Positions 9,927-18,600 of a DNA stretch of 64,000 nucleotides are shown one piece after another. Both the position numbers and the translations under genes were made by a program. The notes beneath the pieces are model-generated. The model did not search any database. It saw only the letters and a program-made list of their open reading frames with translations, and was not told the origin of the DNA. The DNA is from Sphingomonas sp. HMP6 (GTDB lineage: Bacteria; Pseudomonadota; Alphaproteobacteria; Sphingomonadales; Sphingomonadaceae), in the NCBI RefSeq assembly GCF_013374095.1, contig NZ_AP022672.1:1115501-1179500 (forward strand). Direction: 5' to 3'. Position 1 is the stretch's first letter. The number at the start of each line of letters is the position of its first letter.

Positions 9927-10799
9927 TTACAGCGCAGCCATTGCGGCATCCACCGCGGTTCGGCTTGCCGCGCTGGGCCAAGTCATCGGCAGGCGCAGCG
10001 TCTCGGGAAAGCCAGAGCGCACTTTGCTCACCGCATATTTCACCGGCCCCGGCGATGCGTCGGTAAACATCGCCAGATGCAGGGCGAACAACCGGTCGTG
10101 CCTAGCGCGCGCCGTGGTATAATCGCCAACCGCGCAGGCCGCCTGGAATTCGGCACACAGCCGCGGCGCGACGTTTGCGCTGACCGAGATGCACCCCACC
10201 CCGCCCATCGCGTTGAACGCAAGCGCAGTCTCGTCATTGCCCGAGAGCTGGCAAAAAGCTTCCCCTGCCCCGGCGCGGTGGCTCGAGACGCGCTGGAGCT
10301 GCCCGGTGGCATCTTTGATCCCGACCACGCTCGGGAGCGCTCGTGCGATCCGCGCGACGGTCTCGACCGCGATGTCGGTCACCGTGCGGCCCGGCACATT
10401 GTAAAGGATGATCGGCAAACCGCAGGAACCCGCCACCGCCTCGAAATGACGGAAGATCCCCTCTTGATTCGGGCGGTTGTAATAGGGCGGCACCATCAAC
10501 GCGGCATCGGCCCCCGCCGCCTTGGCCGCGGCGATGTTGTGGATCGCAACGCGCGTGTCGTTCGATCCGGCACCGGCGATCACCGGGACGCGGCCACGCG
10601 CCTGATCGGCACAGACGCCGACGATGTAAAAATGCTCCTCGGCGCTCAGCGTCGCGGCCTCCCCCGTCGTCCCGACGGGAACGAGCGCAGCGGAGCCCTC
10701 GGCGATCTGCCACTCGATGAAATCGCGATATGCGCCCTCGTCGAAACTGCCGTCAGCGGCAAACGGCGTGACGAGCGCCGGGATCGATCCCGAAAACAT
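9927..10799 (-). CDS. dapA: 4-hydroxy-tetrahydrodipicolinate synthase
   Basis: A 290-residue DapA that condenses pyruvate with aspartate semialdehyde in the first committed step of lysine and diaminopimelate synthesis. It shows the Schiff-base K162 (VVGIKDATG), Y133 (ILYNVPGRT) and the T44/T45 pair (PVGTTGE). The ATG at 10799 gives the standard MFSGSIPALVTPF start; an in-frame upstream codon at 10835 would add 12 residues unlike the family. It is divergent from the lytic transglycosylase gene, with 87 bp between starts. Pairing a peptidoglycan-precursor gene with a murein hydrolase gene is suggestive but may be chance. Confidence 0.96.
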   Translation of the reverse strand: MFSGSIPALVTPFAADGSFDEGAYRDFIEWQIAEGSAALVPVGTTGEAATLSAEEHFYIVGVCADQARGRVPVIAGAGSNDTRVAIHNIAAAKAAGADAALMVPPYYNRPNQEGIFRHFEAVAGSCGLPIILYNVPGRTVTDIAVETVARIARALPSVVGIKDATGQLQRVSSHRAGAGEAFCQLSGNDETALAFNAMGGVGCISVSANVAPRLCAEFQAACAVGDYTTARARHDRLFALHLAMFTDASPGPVKYAVSKVRSGFPETLRLPMTWPSAASRTAVDAAMAAL

Positions 10800-10886
10800 G
10801 GTTGATGGCTCCTGTGCGACCGGATTCCGTCGCATTTTTCAAATATGATGCGCGACAAATACGGATGGGAAGCATAGTCTGTCCAC

Positions 10887-12905
10887 ATGATTGCATCTTT
10901 GATCAAATCGGGGTTGCTGCTGGCGGGGATTTCGACCCTCGCGGTGTCGTTGAGCGCCAATTCGGACACTGCGACCGCGGATCCGGCGCAGGACCAACTC
11001 GGCTGGGGTCGCGCGACACAGGTGCTGACTGGTACGACCGCAAGCAACGCGGCGCTTGCCTCGGCGATTTCCGAATGGAAGATGTTGTCGGCGGGATCGG
11101 GCTATGGGTTCGAGACCTATTCGCGTTTCCTGCTCGCGCATCCCGGTTGGCCGGGCGAACTCGCGATGCGCCGCGCCGCGGAAAAATCCCTCGACACGAT
11201 CGGCTGGTCGCCATCGACCGTCGTCAGCTTCTTCCGTCGCTTCCCGGCGCTGACTGCGGCGGGCAAGACACGCTTCGCCGAAGCATTGGCCGCGATCAGC
11301 GCGCGCGACGAGGCCAATGCCGCAGCCCGTGTCGCCTGGACTTCGGGCGCGCTGTCGTTGGCGGACGAAGCAAAAATCGGAAGCGGCTTTGCATCCGCGC
11401 TGTCTCCGGCGGATCAGGACGCGCGGATGGATATGCTGCTGTGGCAAGGGGCGACCACCTCTGCCCAGCGCCAACTCGCGCTGACCAGCCCGGCGCGCCA
11501 ACCGCTGTTCGCCGCACGACTCGCCTTCAAGACCAACGCGCCGGATGCAGCCGATCGCGCGCTCGCGACGCAGGCGCTCGGCATGGCCGATCCCGGCTGG
11601 CTTGCCGACCGCGCGAGTTGGTACCGCAACACCGGCGCATCGATGAGCGCGCGCAATACGCTGGCGCAGCGCCCTGCCCTGACGAGCGTACCGGCCGCCC
11701 CGGGCGAATGGTTCGAGGTGCTGTGGACCAACGCGCGCGCCGCCGCGAACGACGGGCAAGCCGCACTTGCCTATGACATCGCGCGCCAAGTCGGCGACGC
11801 CTATCCCGCCGGCACGGACATCACCACGCGACCCTATGGCGAGCGCGACGACTATACAAATCTGACGTGGCTCGCCGGGCAAACCGCGCTGAAGCAATTG
11901 GCGCGCCCGGGCGATGCGGTCACGCCATTCCTGCGCTATGCGTCGGCATCGAAGGCGCCTGCGATCCAGGCCAAGGGCCTGTATTGGGCGGCGCGCGCGG
12001 CGGAGGCGGCCGGCCGGGGCAGTGAGGCTACCGGTTATTATACCCGTGCTGCGGGTTTCCGCGACGTATTCTACGGGCAATTGGCGAATGAACGGCTCGG
12101 CAAGCCGCTGACGCCGCCCGGTGACCCGGCGTTACGCCCGGTCGATCCCGCCGTCCGCGCGGCCTTCTATGCGCGCGAGACCGTTCGCGCCGCGCAATAT
12201 CTCGGCACGACCGGCGCGTGGGAGGACCAGACCGCCTTCGTCCTCCAAATCGCGACCGACGCCAAGAGTGATAGCGATCATGTGCTGGCGACCGAACTCT
12301 CGCGCACGCTCGGGCGGCCAGATCTCGGCGTGATGGTCGGACGCAGCGCGTTGCAGAACGGGCTCAGCGATTATTCGACGATCGGCTTTCCGAATGTCCG
12401 CGTCCCCGCCGCCAGTCAGGACGATTGGACGATGATCCACGCGATCGCGCGGCAGGAAAGCCAGTTCGACCGCGCCGCGATCAGCCATGCCGGCGCGCGC
12501 GGGCTGATGCAGTTGATGCCGGGCACCGCGCGCGAGCAGGCGACCAAGCTCGGCCTGTCCTACAACGCCGCATCGCTGACCAGCGATACCGATTACAACA
12601 TCATGGTCGGCTCGGCCTATTTCCGGCGGATCTACGGCCAGTTCGGCAGCTATCCGCTGGCGGTTGCGGCGTACAACGCCGGGCCGGGGAATGTGAACAA
12701 ATGGCTGCGCGCGAATGGCGATCCGCGCATGCCCGGCGTCGACATAGTCGATTGGATCGAGGCGATCCCGATCTACGAGACGCGCAATTACGTGCAACGC
12801 GTGCTTGAGAACGCGGTGGTCTATGATCTGATGAACCCGCAGCGCTCACGCTCGGCCGGAGCGAACCGGATCAGCTGGTATCTCGGCAAGCGGACCGCGG
12901 GTTGA
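10887..12905 (+). CDS. Soluble lytic murein transglycosylase
   Basis: A 672-residue periplasmic lytic transglycosylase of the Slt70 type. A hydrophobic N-terminal signal precedes a long alpha-helical superhelical region (about 50-480), then the SLT catalytic domain. The catalytic glutamate is E524 in IARQESQFDRAA; GARGLMQLMPGTA and AVAAYNAGPGNV are the other family-1 motifs. It cleaves the MurNAc-GlcNAc bond of peptidoglycan to give 1,6-anhydro products. The length matches other Slt enzymes. It is followed 44 bp downstream by the NYN-domain gene. Confidence 0.95.
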   Translation: MIASLIKSGLLLAGISTLAVSLSANSDTATADPAQDQLGWGRATQVLTGTTASNAALASAISEWKMLSAGSGYGFETYSRFLLAHPGWPGELAMRRAAEKSLDTIGWSPSTVVSFFRRFPALTAAGKTRFAEALAAISARDEANAAARVAWTSGALSLADEAKIGSGFASALSPADQDARMDMLLWQGATTSAQRQLALTSPARQPLFAARLAFKTNAPDAADRALATQALGMADPGWLADRASWYRNTGASMSARNTLAQRPALTSVPAAPGEWFEVLWTNARAAANDGQAALAYDIARQVGDAYPAGTDITTRPYGERDDYTNLTWLAGQTALKQLARPGDAVTPFLRYASASKAPAIQAKGLYWAARAAEAAGRGSEATGYYTRAAGFRDVFYGQLANERLGKPLTPPGDPALRPVDPAVRAAFYARETVRAAQYLGTTGAWEDQTAFVLQIATDAKSDSDHVLATELSRTLGRPDLGVMVGRSALQNGLSDYSTIGFPNVRVPAASQDDWTMIHAIARQESQFDRAAISHAGARGLMQLMPGTAREQATKLGLSYNAASLTSDTDYNIMVGSAYFRRIYGQFGSYPLAVAAYNAGPGNVNKWLRANGDPRMPGVDIVDWIEAIPIYETRNYVQRVLENAVVYDLMNPQRSRSAGANRISWYLGKRTAG

Positions 12906-12949
12906 GGCGGCGTCTAGCCCGGCTCGTGGCGAGCGACTAGGCTCGCGCG

Positions 12950-13699
12950 ATGAGCGAACTCCTTCCTACCGGCAACGTCGCGCTACTGATCGACGCCGAC
13001 AATGCCAGCCACAATGCCATCGACCCGGTGCTGACCGCGCTGGCTGATCTTGGCACCGTCAACATCCGGCGTATCTACGGCAACTGGAGCAAGGCCGCGC
13101 TTAAGGGCTGGAGCGAGGTCGCGCTGCGCTATGCGCTCGACCCGCAGCAGCAGTTCGACGTGACCAAAGGCAAGAACGCAACCGACATGAAAATGACGAT
13201 CGACGCTATGGACCTGCTGCTCACAGGTCGCGTCACGGGCTTCGGAATCATGTCATCCGACAGCGATTTCATGCCGCTGGTGACGCGTATCCGCCAGCAG
13301 GGGTTGCAGGTCTACGGCTTCGGTCGCGCCAACACGCCCGAGGGTTTCCGGCAGGCGTGCAACCGCTTCATCGACGTCGAGACGCTGGAGAAGACGGCCG
13401 CCGAGACACCGATGCCGCTCCCGCCCGCAATCCTTCCAAAGGAGGGGAAAGCCCCGATCGACACTGCCCTCGCCCGCTTGCTGATCGATGCATATCAGGC
13501 GTCGAAGCGCGATGAACAGGGCTTCGCATCGCTCGGCGAGGTCGGCCAACGCGCCGGTAACCGGTCGAGCTTCGACACCCGTAACTACGGTTTTTCGCGG
13601 CTTTCGGATCTGGTCGAAGCAGTGCCCGGTTTCATCGTCGAGCGCCGCGACGGCGGGGCGCTGGTCAAGCGCGTCCGAGAGCGGCCTGGCCGTAAGTGA
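12950..13699 (+). CDS. NYN-domain (PIN-like) protein with C-terminal OST-HTH/LOTUS domain
   Basis: A 249-residue LabA-like protein. The NYN domain (about 8-145) keeps the acidic metal-site residues expected of PIN-like ribonucleases: D15 and D17 in LLIDADNAS, D79 in KGKNATDMKM, and D104/D106 in MSSDSDF. After a Pro-rich linker, residues about 170-240 (ARLLIDAYQ, FASLGEVGQ, NYGFSRLSDLVE) match the OST-HTH/LOTUS RNA-binding fold. This combination predicts an RNA-directed nuclease, but the substrate is unknown. Its stop (TGA 13697-13699) overlaps a possible GTG start of greB, so the two are probably one operon. Confidence 0.88.
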   Translation: MSELLPTGNVALLIDADNASHNAIDPVLTALADLGTVNIRRIYGNWSKAALKGWSEVALRYALDPQQQFDVTKGKNATDMKMTIDAMDLLLTGRVTGFGIMSSDSDFMPLVTRIRQQGLQVYGFGRANTPEGFRQACNRFIDVETLEKTAAETPMPLPPAILPKEGKAPIDTALARLLIDAYQASKRDEQGFASLGEVGQRAGNRSSFDTRNYGFSRLSDLVEAVPGFIVERRDGGALVKRVRERPGRK

Positions 13700-13704
13700 T
13701 CCCC

Positions 13705-14196
13705 ATGGACGACCGTCCCAACTACATCACCCCCGCCGGATACGCCGTATTGAGTGCGGAATATCGCCAGCTTCTCGGCGAGGAGCGGCCGAAGCTGGTC
13801 GATGTCATTTCCTGGGCGGCGGGCAATGGCGACCGGTCCGAGAATGGCGACTATATTTACGGCCGAAAACGGCTGCGGGAGATCGACCGGCGGCTGGGTT
13901 TCCTCGCGCGGCGGATGAAGGCGGCCAAGGTGATTGACCCCGCCGCTCAACCCGACCGGAATCGCGTGTGGTTCGGCGCGACTGTCACGATCGCCGACGC
14001 TAATGACATGGGGGATGACGCCGAGCGCGTGCTGACGCTGGTCGGCGACGATGAGACCGATGCGGCGGGCGGCAAGATCGGCTGGAACGCGCCGATCGCC
14101 CGCGCGCTGCGCGGTGCCGCAATCGGCGATGTCCGCCGCGTTACGCTCCCTTCGGGCGAGCGCAGCTATGAAGTGGTCGCGATCCACTACCCGTAA
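13705..14196 (+). CDS. greB: Transcription elongation factor GreB
   Basis: A 163-residue Gre factor that enters the RNA polymerase secondary channel and stimulates cleavage of backtracked RNA. The coiled-coil tip GDRSENGDYIYGRKRLREIDRRL carries the acidic tip residues and is the GreB rather than GreA version; the C-terminal FKBP-like domain ends in LPSGERSYEVVAIHYP. The ATG at 13705 gives a typical start; a GTG at 13696 overlapping the preceding stop would add three residues. Coupling with an RNA-nuclease-like NYN gene is unusual. Confidence 0.94.
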   Translation: MDDRPNYITPAGYAVLSAEYRQLLGEERPKLVDVISWAAGNGDRSENGDYIYGRKRLREIDRRLGFLARRMKAAKVIDPAAQPDRNRVWFGATVTIADANDMGDDAERVLTLVGDDETDAAGGKIGWNAPIARALRGAAIGDVRRVTLPSGERSYEVVAIHYP

Positions 14197-14331
14197 AGAA
14201 TGTCGCACAAGCGACGGAAACTGTACGATTTGCGGTGGACGTCATGCAGATGGCACCGCGTTCCCGCGCCGACCCTGTATAGTGGCCCCGCCGCGCGAAT
14301 TTGGCGACGCGGATCAAGGGCGGTTAGAACG

Positions 14332-14604
14332 ATGATGCAGCGCGTGTTTATCAGCGGCAAGGTTCAACGAACCGGCTTTCGCGACTGGGTCGTGCGTCGG
14401 GCGACCGATCTCGGCGTCGTCGGCTGGGTGCGCAATTTGAAGGACGGCCGGGTCGAGATGCTGGTCGCGGGTGAGGAAGACGCGATGACCGCGCTGATCG
14501 AAGCGTGCCACGAGGGTCCACCGCACGCGCGCGTCGATCATGTTGAAACACGCGCCGACAGCGAACGCCTCCCCAAAGGCTTCACGAAGCGCTTTACGGC
14601 GTAG
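14332..14604 (+). CDS. Acylphosphatase
   Basis: A 90-residue acylphosphatase that hydrolyses carboxyl-phosphate bonds of small acyl phosphates. The active-site arginine lies in ISGKVQRTGFRDWV and the catalytic asparagine in VGWVRNLKDGRVE, at the family positions. The consensus Gly after the Gln of the loop (VQGVGFR in most members) is replaced by Arg-Thr, a small deviation. The ATG at 14332 is chosen because the reading frame upstream of it has no similarity. The 135-bp gap after greB holds no recognisable gene. Its 3' end overlaps the convergent next gene by 11 bp. Confidence 0.92.
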   Translation: MMQRVFISGKVQRTGFRDWVVRRATDLGVVGWVRNLKDGRVEMLVAGEEDAMTALIEACHEGPPHARVDHVETRADSERLPKGFTKRFTA

Positions 14605-15556
14605 CACCGTTGGGCTCGGTGCACGGCCCATAGCCGTCGATCGCCGCCTTCAGCAGTGGTTTGACCTGTTCGGGCGGTAGCTTGGCGAGCGCTTGCAGCG
14701 GCATTGTAGCGCCGATTTTCGCGGCGAGCAGATAGCCGAGAAAATAGCCGTAGCGCGACGGGAACGGCCCCTTGGCTAGACCAAACAAAAAGAACGGCGC
14801 GTAATCCTCGCGTCGCGGTGAATCCAATTTGGCGCGCAGGCTGCACATCGCCTCGGCGAGGCGCGGCTCGACCTTGGGGCGGATCAGTTGCGGTTGCGTC
14901 AGCAGCAGCGCGCGGTCGCCGACGCCGGGATTGAGCCGCGACGCGGCATAGGTCGCTAGACCTTCCCGCCACAGCGAACACCACAGCGCCGAGCAACCGC
15001 CGAAATATTTCTCGTGATAGATGTGGAAAATCTCATGATCGAGGAACGGCCCGATCGTCGTCTCATCATGAAGTTCGGCCATTACGTCGGCGCCGAAGAA
15101 CAGGACCGTCCGTCCGCCGATCGTGCGCGTCCCGCCATCCTGCTGGCCGATCGAGTGGACCAGATACACAGGCACAGTGAGGCTATAGTCGAGGAACGCC
15201 GTCTTGAAATGCGCCTGCCCGCGCGCAAAGGCATCGCCGAAGGCGGCAGCGGTCTGCGTGATCTTGGCGCGCTGCCTGGGCCAGCTCTGCAGAAAGCGAA
15301 GCGCGGTGATGTCGAAGCGCGGCTGGCGCTCGCTCTTGCCGTTGAAATAGCCCGGCAGCAGCGGGTCGAAATGGGCATGAAATGCCGTCACGCGCTCGAT
15401 ATCACTCAGCGTGGCGGTTTGGTCGGCGAGTTCGGCAAAATCCGGCGTGAGATCGGTCAGCGTCCCGGCTTTCGCTGTCGCTGCCGCTTTCGGAACCGGT
15501 GAGTCTACCGGCGGAGACGCCGCGCCGATCGCCGCTGCAAGCAATGCCAGAAACAT
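14594..15556 (-). CDS. Exported HExxH (gluzincin-like) putative zinc protease
   Basis: A 320-residue protein of no family I can name. It has a short hydrophobic leader (MFLALLAAAIGAAS) followed by a Pro/Ala-rich stretch. The segment FLDHEIFHIYHEKYFGG contains HExxH, and about 20 residues later WREGLATYAAS supplies a glutamate in the right spacing for a third zinc ligand, as in DUF2268-type gluzincins. Two Cys pairs nearby (GGCSALWCS and the C-terminal YGPC) fit a periplasmic protein. The proteolytic role is inference from the zinc motif only. ATG 15556 is preferred over an upstream codon because it gives the signal peptide. Confidence 0.75.
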   Translation of the reverse strand: MFLALLAAAIGAASPPVDSPVPKAAATAKAGTLTDLTPDFAELADQTATLSDIERVTAFHAHFDPLLPGYFNGKSERQPRFDITALRFLQSWPRQRAKITQTAAAFGDAFARGQAHFKTAFLDYSLTVPVYLVHSIGQQDGGTRTIGGRTVLFFGADVMAELHDETTIGPFLDHEIFHIYHEKYFGGCSALWCSLWREGLATYAASRLNPGVGDRALLLTQPQLIRPKVEPRLAEAMCSLRAKLDSPRREDYAPFFLFGLAKGPFPSRYGYFLGYLLAAKIGATMPLQALAKLPPEQVKPLLKAAIDGYGPCTEPNGATP

Positions 15557-15620
15557 CCGCGCCCCCCTGACGGTCAACTCCGTGGTGGGGATAGGTCACG
15601 GTCGTGATGACCGCAACCAT

Positions 15621-15650
15621 TTGGCGGCGCGGAAAGGTCCGCGCCGCCAA
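15621..15650 (-). terminator. Stem-loop downstream of ettA
   Basis: A perfect 12-bp GC-rich stem (15621-15632 with 15639-15650) with a 6-base loop lies 6 bp after the ettA stop. There is no U-tract, so it may be a weak terminator or an mRNA 3'-end protector. It also lies in the 5' region of the exported HExxH gene. Confidence 0.55.
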
Positions 15651-15656
15651 TATCCC

Positions 15657-17336
15657 TCAGCGCGTCAGCTTCTTATACGCCAGCCGCGTCGGACGATCCG
15701 CCGCATCGCCCAGGCGACGACGCTTGTCGGCTTCGTAGCTCTCGAAATTGCCTTCGAACCATTCGACATGGCTGTCGCCTTCGAACGCCAGGATGTGCGT
15801 GGCGAGGCGATCGAGGAAGAAGCGATCGTGGCTGATGACCACTGCGCACCCTGCGAACGATTCGAGCGCCTCTTCCAATGCGCGCAGCGTCTCGACGTCG
15901 AGATCGTTGGTTGGTTCGTCGAGCAGCAGGACGTTGCCACCCTCCTTGAGCATCTTGGCGAGATGGACGCGGTTGCGCTCACCACCCGACAGCTGACCGA
16001 CCTTCTTCTGCTGGTCCTGGCCCTTGAAGTTGAACGCGCCGACATAGGCGCGCGTGCCCAGTTCCTGCTTGCCGAAGCGGAAGATTTCGAGCTTGTCGGA
16101 AATTTCCTCCCATACCGTGTTGGTCGGGGTCAGATCGTCACGCGACTGATCGACGTAACCGAGCTTGACCGTCTGGCCGACCTCGATCGATCCGCCATCG
16201 GGCTGTTCCTGGCCAGTGATGAGCTTGAACAGCGTCGATTTACCCGCGCCGTTCGGCCCGATCACGCCGACGATCCCACCCGGCGGGAGGACGAAATCGA
16301 GATTGTCGAACAGCAATTTGTCGCCATACGCCTTGGTCAGGCCCTTGGCCTCGATCACCTTGCCGCCAAGCCGCTCGGGCAGCTGGATCAGGATCTGCGC
16401 CTTGCCGACCGAGCGGTTTTCCTGCTTCTCCATCAGCTCGTCGAACGCGCGGATACGCGCCTTGGACTTGGTCTGACGTGCCTTGGGGGTCTGCCGCATC
16501 CACGCCAGCTCGTCGGAGATCGCCTTGGCCTTGCCCTGCTCCTCGCGATCCTCCTGCTCGAGCCGCTTGACCTTCTTTTCGAGGTAGCCCGAATAGTTCG
16601 ATTCATACGTGTAATAGCGCCCGCGATCGAGCTCGAGCACCCAATTGACGACGTTATCAAGAAAGTAGCGATCATGGGTGACGAGGATAACGTTGCCCAC
16701 ATAGTCCCGCAGATAGTTTTCGAGCCAGGCGACGCTTTCGGCATCGAGATGGTTGGTCGGCTCATCGAGCAGCAGGATGTTGGGCTTTTCGAGCAGCAGT
16801 TTGCACAAGGCAACACGGCGCTTTTCACCGCCCGAAAGATTGGTAACGGGGCTGTCGCCCGGCGGGCAACGTAGCGCTTCCATCGCGATTTCGAGCTGAT
16901 TGTCGAGGCTCCAGCCATCGACCAGATCAATCTTCTCCTGCAACTCGCCCATTTCCGCGAGCAGCGCGTCGAAATCGCAATCTTCGGGCGGATCACCCAT
17001 GATCGCGACGATTTCGTTATAACGATCGACCATCCCGCCAATCGGGCCGGCCCCGGCGCGGACGTTGCCGATCACGTCCTTGGTCTCGTCGAGCTTTGGC
17101 TCCTGCGGCAGATAGCCGACCTTGATGCCGTCCGCGGCCCAGGCCTCACCGGTGAAATCGGGGTCGATTCCACCCATGATTTTCATCAGCGTGGATTTGC
17201 CCGAACCGTTCGGCCCGATGATCGCGATCTTCGCGTCGGGTAGGAATTGGAGCGAGATATTGTTGAGCACCGGCTTCGGCGCACCGGGGAAGGTCTTGGT
17301 CAGGCCCTTCATCACATAGCTGTACTGCACGGCCAT
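15657..17336 (-). CDS. ettA: Energy-dependent translational throttle protein EttA (ABC-F)
   Basis: A 559-residue soluble ABC-F ATPase with two nucleotide-binding domains and no membrane segments. Walker A motifs are GPNGSGKST (residues 41-49) and GPNGAGKST (near 355); each domain has an LSGGE signature and an LLLDEPTNHLD or LLLDEPTNDLD Walker B. The charged linker YLEKKVKRLEQEDREEQ between the domains is the P-site tRNA-interaction motif region. EttA binds the ribosomal E site and gates the first elongation step according to ATP/ADP. Length and motif order fit EttA rather than Uup or YheS. Confidence 0.95.
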   Translation of the reverse strand: MAVQYSYVMKGLTKTFPGAPKPVLNNISLQFLPDAKIAIIGPNGSGKSTLMKIMGGIDPDFTGEAWAADGIKVGYLPQEPKLDETKDVIGNVRAGAGPIGGMVDRYNEIVAIMGDPPEDCDFDALLAEMGELQEKIDLVDGWSLDNQLEIAMEALRCPPGDSPVTNLSGGEKRRVALCKLLLEKPNILLLDEPTNHLDAESVAWLENYLRDYVGNVILVTHDRYFLDNVVNWVLELDRGRYYTYESNYSGYLEKKVKRLEQEDREEQGKAKAISDELAWMRQTPKARQTKSKARIRAFDELMEKQENRSVGKAQILIQLPERLGGKVIEAKGLTKAYGDKLLFDNLDFVLPPGGIVGVIGPNGAGKSTLFKLITGQEQPDGGSIEVGQTVKLGYVDQSRDDLTPTNTVWEEISDKLEIFRFGKQELGTRAYVGAFNFKGQDQQKKVGQLSGGERNRVHLAKMLKEGGNVLLLDEPTNDLDVETLRALEEALESFAGCAVVISHDRFFLDRLATHILAFEGDSHVEWFEGNFESYEADKRRRLGDAADRPTRLAYKKLTR

Positions 17337-17448
17337 CGGCTGCGGGCTCCGTTCGATCGCTTAAGGGAGATGTCAGGCGCGCGATGTAGCCATCGCAAGC
17401 GCCGAACGCAACGCGGGAGCATCGTGCCGGATCACGATAGCGGCGCGA

Positions 17449-18498
17449 TCACTCGGTCCAGAGCGTCACGCTCGTCCGATTGTGCCGACCGTGGACGACG
17501 ATCCGTTGCCCGGGCTCGGATTCGATCGGCTCGGGAAGGTGGTAGAGAATGACCGGCCAGCACGATTTCGGTCCTGCCCCGGGCGCATTTTCATACCGCG
17601 TGGCATCGTCGAGATCGAGCGCGATCCAGCGCGCGATCGCGTTAACGCGCCCGCCCGACGCGATGCATTCAACGGTCGTCTTGGCGGGTGGCGTTTTGGT
17701 GGTCGATGCGAAATCGAAGCGAAACAGGTCGATCGCCGCGCTGCGCTGCACGTCGGACGCTCGGCCCGCATGACCGCCGCGCCCGCGACGGCGCACCCGA
17801 TTGAAGGGGCGGACGTCGAATCCGTCGATGATGCCGAGCGTTTCCCGTTCGAGCTTCGGCGAATCGATCAGCCCCACGCGGATCGCCCCGCGGCCCGGAA
17901 TGACGACGCCACCGGGCTTGACGAGATCGCGCATCGCCGCCTCGTGTGCATTAAGGACGCCTTCACCAAGCAAGCTGGAATCGACGATCTCCGACACCAG
18001 AATATCGGCCCGACCCCCGATATCCGCGAGCGTAAGATCGCTTGAATGCTTGCCGATCACGCGGATTTGATCGGCAAAGCCGTTGAGCGCGATGACCTCC
18101 CGCGCCGCAGCCGCGATCACGGGGTTCACTTCGCAAGTGATGACCTCGCGCGCGCCCGCGCGGGCGGCCATCATGGCCAGCAGGCCTGCCCCCGTTCCGA
18201 TTTCCAGCACGCGCGACTGCGGCGTTATCGCGCAGCGCAACGCGGCGTCATAGGCCCGATTACGGCGGGCATCCCGCATCATCGTGAAATGCCACGACGG
18301 GACAGCCTTTCCGAGCACCGCATCGGCAAAGTTCAGCGCAGGCGATCCGGCGGGAGCAGCGGCGAGCATCTCGGCGCACAGCGCGCGCAAACGTGCGTCA
18401 TCCTGCGCAGCAAGCGCCAGTTCCGCGACTCGCAGCAATTTCATCGGGTCGCCCTTCGCCTGCTGGTGCATGGCGTCGATCAATCGCTTTTGGTCCAT
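17449..18498 (-). CDS. Bacterial PRMT7-like protein arginine methyltransferase (putative)
   Basis: A 349-residue SAM-dependent methyltransferase. Residues 70-85 (HFTMMRDARRNRAYD) match the conserved D-x-x-R-N-x-x-Y helix at the start of PRMT7 catalytic domains. Motif I is VLEIGTGAG (97-105), the ribose acidic residue is E123, and residues 170-179 form a double-E loop (E, eight residues, E) as in eukaryotic PRMTs. The THW loop is replaced by SCW at 312-314, keeping the Trp. The N-terminal 65 residues look helical. It probably methylates a protein arginine, but another nucleophile is possible. Nearby genes give no substrate clue. Longer upstream reading in this frame runs antisense through the M28 gene and is not coding. 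Confidence 0.75.
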   Translation of the reverse strand: MDQKRLIDAMHQQAKGDPMKLLRVAELALAAQDDARLRALCAEMLAAAPAGSPALNFADAVLGKAVPSWHFTMMRDARRNRAYDAALRCAITPQSRVLEIGTGAGLLAMMAARAGAREVITCEVNPVIAAAAREVIALNGFADQIRVIGKHSSDLTLADIGGRADILVSEIVDSSLLGEGVLNAHEAAMRDLVKPGGVVIPGRGAIRVGLIDSPKLERETLGIIDGFDVRPFNRVRRRGRGGHAGRASDVQRSAAIDLFRFDFASTTKTPPAKTTVECIASGGRVNAIARWIALDLDDATRYENAPGAGPKSCWPVILYHLPEPIESEPGQRIVVHGRHNRTSVTLWTE

Positions 18499-18600
18499 CG
18501 CTACTCCCCTCGCAGCACGCTTAGGCATACCGTTGCGTGTTGGCCAAGATGCCCGTGCCGATGGATTGGCAAATGCGCCGGAGGCCAGTACCCAAAGGCA

